A stretch of DNA of 64,000 bases from Pseudomonas bohemica (GTDB lineage Bacteria > Pseudomonadota > Gammaproteobacteria > Pseudomonadales > Pseudomonadaceae), in contig NZ_NKHL01000111.1 of assembly GCF_002934685.1 (NCBI RefSeq), positions 101,105 through 165,104 of the forward strand, in the 5' to 3' direction. Positions 57,796-64,000 of the stretch are shown here, piece after piece (positions within the stretch are counted from its first letter, which is position 1; each line of letters begins with the position of its first letter). Position numbers and translations under genes: made by a program. Under the pieces are notes generated by a model. That model ran no database searches. It saw only the letters and a list, made by a program, of their open reading frames with translations, and was not told the DNA's origin.

Positions 57796-58254
57796 GTGAG
57801 CAGTTCGTTTCTAAAAGTCGTCGGCCTGATGCTGATTGCCGGTTTGACGCTGAGCGCGTGCGGCGGGGTGGACCCAGATTCGCCGCTGGGCCAGCGCAAG
57901 GCCATCTTCAAACAGATGCTCAAGACCAGCGAGGAGGCCGGCGGCATGCTGCGCGGGCGCCTGCCGTTCGACGGGCCGAAGTTCGCCGAAGGCGCGGTGA
58001 AGCTGGATGCGTTGTCCCACGAGCCGTGGAAGCATTTTCCGGCAGTCAAAGAGTCTGAGCACACCAGCGCCAGAGACGCTGTCTGGCAGCGACAGGCCCG
58101 GTTTCAGGAACTGGCCCGGGCGCTGGAGGCCCGAACCGACGAGCTAGTGGTGGCCACGCAGCAACTTCAGCTCACCCCCGCAAACGTGATCCCGCCGATG
58201 AACAACGTCGAAGATGCGTGCGATGCGTGTCACAAGGAGTTTCGGGACCACTAA
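57796..58254 (+). CDS. Class II-type cytochrome c lipoprotein
   Basis: A 152-residue protein starting at GTG. The N-terminal signal ends in the lipobox LSAC (Cys22), so it is probably anchored in the outer or inner membrane leaflet facing the periplasm. The only heme site, CDACH, lies at the extreme C-terminus, as in cytochrome c'/c556. A helical pattern between 35 and 140 fits the four-helix bundle. Role probably electron transfer or gas binding; the partner is unknown. Confidence 0.85.
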   Translation: MSSSFLKVVGLMLIAGLTLSACGGVDPDSPLGQRKAIFKQMLKTSEEAGGMLRGRLPFDGPKFAEGAVKLDALSHEPWKHFPAVKESEHTSARDAVWQRQARFQELARALEARTDELVVATQQLQLTPANVIPPMNNVEDACDACHKEFRDH

Positions 58255-58263
58255 AGAGCGGCG

Positions 58264-58326
58264 TCAAGCTTCAAGCCGCGAGTGAGTTCATCGACGCGCC
58301 GAGCTTGCCGCTTGTGGCTTAAAGCT
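58264..58326. repeat. Imperfect inverted repeat between cytochrome c and DUF1090 genes
   Basis: AAGCTTCAAGCCGCGAG pairs imperfectly with CTTGCCGCTTGTGGCTTAAAGCT. This resembles another pseudomonad palindromic family and may end transcription of the two convergent genes. Confidence 0.45.
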
Positions 58327-58336
58327 CCTGGCTGCT

Positions 58337-58741
58337 TTATTCGTCGTCTTCATCCGGCTGTAGCTGTTCCAGTTTCTGCTGCTCGTCCTGCAATTGCTTA
58401 CGCGCTTCGGCCAGCTTGTCCTTGCGCTTGTTGACCTTGTCCGGGTCGCCCTTTTTCATGGCCTTGTCCAGGTCTGCCTGGCGCTGGCTGACTTCCTTCT
58501 TGGCGTCGAGCACCTTGTTTTCCTGCTCCTTGGTAAGGCCCTTGTCAGTACAGTGCTCGGTATTTGCGCTCAAAGCGTTTTGCAGCCCAGCCTGCTGGTT
58601 ATTGTTGCCTGCGGCTTTGGCCTGATCGAGCTGAGTCTGAATCTCCTGACGCTTGGCCTCACACAGAGGCTCGGCGGCGAAGAGCGGGGCGGCAAATAGC
58701 CCGCATGCGGTGAAGACCACCAGGGGCGACAAGAACTTCAT
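58337..58741 (-). CDS. DUF1090 family periplasmic protein
   Basis: A 134-residue protein with a signal peptide (cleavage near FAAEP, residue 21) followed by a Lys/Gln/Glu-rich helical region, probably coiled coil (about 45-125), ending in DEDDE. LCEAKRQEIQTQLDQAKAAGN near 24-44 is typical of DUF1090 (YqjC-like). Function unknown. The start MKFLSPL is used. Downstream of ligB on the same strand. Confidence 0.85.
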   Translation of the reverse strand: MKFLSPLVVFTACGLFAAPLFAAEPLCEAKRQEIQTQLDQAKAAGNNNQQAGLQNALSANTEHCTDKGLTKEQENKVLDAKKEVSQRQADLDKAMKKGDPDKVNKRKDKLAEARKQLQDEQQKLEQLQPDEDDE

Positions 58742-58763
58742 GAATACTCCTTGAACATACAAT

Positions 58764-58792
58764 CCCCGGACCGGCGATAACGCTGTCCGGGG
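58764..58792 (-). terminator. Stem-loop after ligB, possible terminator
   Basis: CCCCGGAC-13 nt-GTCCGGGG, perfect 8-bp arms, 10 nt past the ligB stop on the minus strand. There is no good U-run, so termination would be weak; it may instead be a leader structure for the DUF1090 gene. Confidence 0.45.
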
Positions 58793-58801
58793 TAACAATG
58801 A

Positions 58802-61300
<2,499 letters not shown>

Positions 61301-61303
61301 CGC

Positions 61304-61332
61304 AAAAAAACCTGCCGATTGTCGTCGGCAGG
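61304..61332 (-). terminator. Terminator of the Tc-toxin gene
   Basis: On the minus strand CCTGCCGA-CGACAA-TCGGCAGG is followed by seven T residues, about 40 nt after the toxin gene stop. It may also end the LysE gene transcript from the other side, though without a U-run on that strand. Confidence 0.88.
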
Positions 61333-61370
61333 GGACTTAAGGACTTGCTATTGGCTTGAATCGAAGCGCG

Positions 61371-63941
61371 TCAGGTTTTTTTGACCAAAGTGCTATTCCC
61401 CGGCAATGCCGTATAAACCAGATTGATCCGGATATCCTCAACGGCATCTTTTAGCGACTTGGCAATATCGGCGTCAGGGATGTGCAGTTGCCACTCTGAA
61501 ATGGCGCCGGTGCCCTCGAACGGCAAGTAGCGTCCGTCATGGAACATCAACTCATAGACCCACTCGCCTGGCGAATACCCCAGACCGTCCTCTTGTACCT
61601 GGGATGACAACGCTATCTGCTGCTGCGCCCGGAGATTACGCTTGATACTCGGCGGGATCTTTTCACCTCCATTTTTCAGGTAATCGATGCCATCCTCGTT
61701 AGGCTCGATAAGTGTCGTGTTGGCTGTCTGCGTGAGGATGGCGGCCACCTCGTCCAGTGATTTGTTGGCGTTCAGTACCAACGATACCGATACGTGTTTT
61801 AACTGACGCAGATAGTGGCCTGGATAGTTCTTATCGAAGTCGCTAGCCCTGAGCCCGAACGCCAGTGCGTTGCTTTCAGGGAGAGCTTTAATGCTGCTCT
61901 CCCAACTTTCGCCCAGTAACTTCTTGAGACTGAAGCTCTTCTTGATCGTCAGTCGACGTTCGTTGGCCAGCAGGTACGCGTTCTCCATTTCCTGTAGATC
62001 GACAAGCAGCGACTCACCGGCGAGCATGCCTTTGTATGAATCGCTCCAGGCGCTGGTCTTGATGAATGCCTCACGCTTGTAGTCACCTATCTCGAAGCGC
62101 CATGCCGACTCCAGGCTCAGGCATAAAGACAAAACCGCGTCGTAGGCTGCACCGTAGAGCAGTTCCTGACGGGCGACCAGCCAGTTGTAGATCGGGATGA
62201 TGGTGAAGCCGGTGGTCATAGCGACATAGGCTTCTTCCAGGTTTGCACGCTCCTGCTTGGCTTGCTGCAGGCTGATGATGGAAGCGTTAAGTTCGACGTT
62301 GGTTTCTTGGATTTGCTGACCGACCAGTTTGATGTCCCATTCCGCCTGACGCATATCGAATGTCCATCCGGTCGCTCGACGTTCATAGCCTGACTCGGCT
62401 TGAAGCTGATTTGCAAAAAAGCTCAAGGCCGTACTGGACATGGACATGGCTTTCGATCCCATTCGAGTGATTTCCGCGGGACGGGTACCCCCCACGGCCA
62501 ACCCCAGGATGGTAGGTACCACGCCGTCGATACCTCCGGCGACGATTTCTGCCGGAATAGCTGCGTACTTCAGTACGCCCGCTGTCCAGATCAGTGCCGT
62601 TGCGGCCTCCTCTCGAGGCGACCGGCCGACTTCCAGCAGATTGGCCCAATGATTCCTTCTGAATTCTGCAGCCTCAAGACTCAACTCAAGTTCACGTTTT
62701 TTGGCGGTTATGGAGTTTATGTTTTCTTTGCACAACTGCAGGGTGAAGTCGGAAATCCTGATTTCCTGGGTCTTCAGTAAGACGGACAGCGTTGTATTGA
62801 ACTCATCCTCCATCAATTTCATGTAATGCCGCCCCATATCCAGCAACTGTTGAGCAGCGGCGCGAGCAGTTGGTAGCACTTGGCGGAAACGGTAGGCCGG
62901 AATCGACGCTCTGTCGCTGTTATAGCTGGTGGGGACGATACTCAGCCCGCCTTTAGCGCTGGCGAACGGGTCGCCACCCTCGTCGCCCCAACCCAGATTG
63001 GGCAAGGCTTTGCCGTCAAGGGTCAGGCCATGTCGTAGATTGTAGAGACGGCTTTCCAGGATTTTCCTGGCCTCGATTACACGCTTATTGATCGGGATGC
63101 GGAAGCTGTTCTCCGTCACCGAGGCCAGTTCCACAGGACTCCAGCGCGATACTGCGGCGCGTTCGGGCAGCGGCCCGATCAGCTTCAGCGCCTGCTGATA
63201 GCACAACCACGCATGGTTGAGGGTGCTCAGGGTGAGCTGTCGGTAGTAGTGGTCACCCTGTTTTTGCCAGTGTTCAACGACATTCAGGAACACCGCCTGT
63301 CGATAGTAGCGAGAGAGGATGAATGCGCGCGCTACAGGATCGACCTGCCTATTGAGTTCGGATGTGAGCGTGCCTACTTCCGCCAGAGGCCGGGTATTCC
63401 AGTAAGCGGGACGGCCGTCATGGTCCGGCAGCGCACGATAGGGATCGAACAAGTAACGCAGGTACCAGGTTTCTGCCTCTTCAAACTGTTGCTGTTCGGT
63501 CAGTCGCGAAGCAATGAGTGCGGGCAAATGCAGGAACAGCTCGCGAAAGTACAAGCCGTTGGCGCCGTGGAAATCCACGCGCGGGTCAGGCTTGGCGGGA
63601 TCAATGGTCGGCTCTTTTAACTGTTGAGTGCCCCAGCTGATTGCAGTGTCCACGCTTTGCGTGGCTCGCGCGACGAGGTTTTTACCGAAGAGCGTATTTA
63701 GTCGGACTTCGTTGGATGCAAGCAGTGGCTCCAGCTCTGTGACTGAAGACAGGTCAAGGTATTGGGCCTGATTTTCTTTTTTTTCTATTGTAATATCCCA
63801 TAGTTCATCTGTTTCTACTGCAGGGAAACGGAAATCGTACTGCTTGGTAACTACCATATTTTCCCGCTTTTCCCAGCGGAAAACTTCAATGTCGAATGTA
63901 TAAAGTCCGTCTTTGGAGTATTGAATCGCCCCTGGTTTCAT
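61371..63941 (-). CDS. Tc-toxin A-subunit C-terminal part (TcaB-like)
   Basis: An 856-residue protein matching the C-terminal third of insecticidal Tc toxin A subunits (TcdA/TcaB). Marks: RLNTLFGKNLVARATQSVD near 80-98, FHGANGLYFRELFLHLPAL near 124-142, and a hydrophobic Gly-rich stretch (about 470-520) in the pore-forming region. Coiled-coil helices flank it (about 390-450 and 540-600). Near the end stand YPGHYLRQLKHVSVSL and FEGTGAISEWQLHIP, the TcB-binding domain. The TcA N-terminal and receptor-binding parts are absent from this ORF and must lie in another gene, as in TcaA/TcaB pairs, or be lost. ATG 63941 has GGAGG 5-6 nt upstream; an in-frame stop lies just before the alternative TTG at 63953. 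Confidence 0.87.
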   Translation of the reverse strand: MKPGAIQYSKDGLYTFDIEVFRWEKRENMVVTKQYDFRFPAVETDELWDITIEKKENQAQYLDLSSVTELEPLLASNEVRLNTLFGKNLVARATQSVDTAISWGTQQLKEPTIDPAKPDPRVDFHGANGLYFRELFLHLPALIASRLTEQQQFEEAETWYLRYLFDPYRALPDHDGRPAYWNTRPLAEVGTLTSELNRQVDPVARAFILSRYYRQAVFLNVVEHWQKQGDHYYRQLTLSTLNHAWLCYQQALKLIGPLPERAAVSRWSPVELASVTENSFRIPINKRVIEARKILESRLYNLRHGLTLDGKALPNLGWGDEGGDPFASAKGGLSIVPTSYNSDRASIPAYRFRQVLPTARAAAQQLLDMGRHYMKLMEDEFNTTLSVLLKTQEIRISDFTLQLCKENINSITAKKRELELSLEAAEFRRNHWANLLEVGRSPREEAATALIWTAGVLKYAAIPAEIVAGGIDGVVPTILGLAVGGTRPAEITRMGSKAMSMSSTALSFFANQLQAESGYERRATGWTFDMRQAEWDIKLVGQQIQETNVELNASIISLQQAKQERANLEEAYVAMTTGFTIIPIYNWLVARQELLYGAAYDAVLSLCLSLESAWRFEIGDYKREAFIKTSAWSDSYKGMLAGESLLVDLQEMENAYLLANERRLTIKKSFSLKKLLGESWESSIKALPESNALAFGLRASDFDKNYPGHYLRQLKHVSVSLVLNANKSLDEVAAILTQTANTTLIEPNEDGIDYLKNGGEKIPPSIKRNLRAQQQIALSSQVQEDGLGYSPGEWVYELMFHDGRYLPFEGTGAISEWQLHIPDADIAKSLKDAVEDIRINLVYTALPGNSTLVKKT

Positions 63942-63944
63942 AGA

Positions 63945-63983
63945 CACCTCCAAGCCTCATAATGAGGCCCAAATAGGAGGTGC
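63945..63983. repeat. Symmetric 39-bp junction upstream of the Tc gene
   Basis: CACCTCC (63945-63951) and GGAGGTG (63977-63983) are inverted copies, and between them lies the perfect palindrome GCCTCAT-A-ATGAGGC (63955-63969). Each outer arm is a ribosome-binding site, one for the Tc gene (minus) and one for a possible rightward ORF. Confidence 0.65.
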
Positions 63984-63984
63984 C

Positions 63985-64000
63985 ATGAGTCGTCAGCGTT
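63985..64000 (+). CDS. Possible start of a divergent gene (partial)
   Basis: ATG 63985 follows a perfect AGGAGG (63975-63980) and reads MSRQR before the window ends. It would be divergent from the Tc gene with 43 nt between the start codons. With only five codons visible, the alternative is that this is the complement of an upstream Tc component whose stop (TGA, 63938-63940) overlaps the Tc start. Confidence 0.3.

Overview
The window is chromosomal DNA of a Pseudomonas (sensu stricto), most likely of the fluorescens/syringae branch. Three things point there. The gene order trmB-hemW-rdgB-metWX-yggT-proC-yggS-pilT, yqgE-ruvX-pyrRBC'-tonB-gshB-pilGHIJ-chpA and rsmE-bioA-amine oxidase-cytochrome b561-yceI follows the pseudomonad backbone. 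Coding regions have high GC and G/C-ending codons. About a dozen intergenic gaps hold pseudomonad REP elements (paired TGTRGGAGCGxGCTTGC modules). No rRNA, tRNA, CRISPR array, IS element or prophage was seen.

Layout. 1-9 kb: end of thiG, trmB, then leftward housekeeping genes (DUF3392, hemW, rdgB, DUF4426, metW, metX, yggT, proC, yggS) and rightward pilT. 9-17 kb: an NlpC/P60 hydrolase and a TM2 protein where some pseudomonads carry pilU and other genes, then the leftward yqgE-ruvX-pyrR-pyrB-pyrC' set (PyrC' has lost its metal-binding His pair), a TonB and gshB. 17-27 kb: the Chp/Pil chemosensory operon pilG-pilH-pilI-pilJ-chpA-chpC for twitching and surface sensing. It has no pilK methyltransferase and no chpB methylesterase. 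27-36 kb: a complete biotin-independent malonate decarboxylase operon mdcABCDEGH with transporter madLM, and the convergent LysR gene mdcR. 36-46 kb: TrhA/hemolysin III, rsmE, bioA, a flavin amine oxidase with a long Ala/Pro/Lys tail, cytochrome b561, yceI, an RhlE-type helicase and a periplasmic solute-binding protein. 46-49 kb: ahcY-metF preceded by a clear S-adenosylhomocysteine riboswitch, then an acyl-CoA thioesterase. 49.5-57 kb: a leftward L-threonate-type catabolic operon (dehydrogenase ltnD, kinase otnK, decarboxylase otnC, GntP permease, isomerase otnI). A DeoR regulator lies upstream, separated from it by an AT-rich islet with an unfamiliar 162-aa ORF and a coupled 50-aa ORF. 57-64 kb: a MAPEG protein, a cytochrome c lipoprotein, a DUF1090 protein, ligB, a LysE exporter and the C-terminal part of a Tc-toxin A subunit at the window edge.

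How the genes work together. Malonate is imported by MadLM, loaded on the MdcC acyl carrier by MdcA/MdcH, and decarboxylated by MdcDE; MdcB and MdcG build and attach the 2'-phosphoribosyl-dephospho-CoA cofactor. L-threonate (or a related tetronate) enters through the GntP permease and leaves as DHAP plus CO2. AhcY and MetF recycle S-adenosylhomocysteine and feed methyl groups to methionine, controlled by SAH itself. PilJ, PilI/ChpC, ChpA and PilG/PilH form a chemosensory relay acting on type IV pilus motors such as PilT.

The least explained stretches are the islet at about 54.9-56.1 kb, the standalone Tc gene with its symmetric 5' junction (63.9 kb), and a long inverted repeat between madM and mdcR (35.1 kb).
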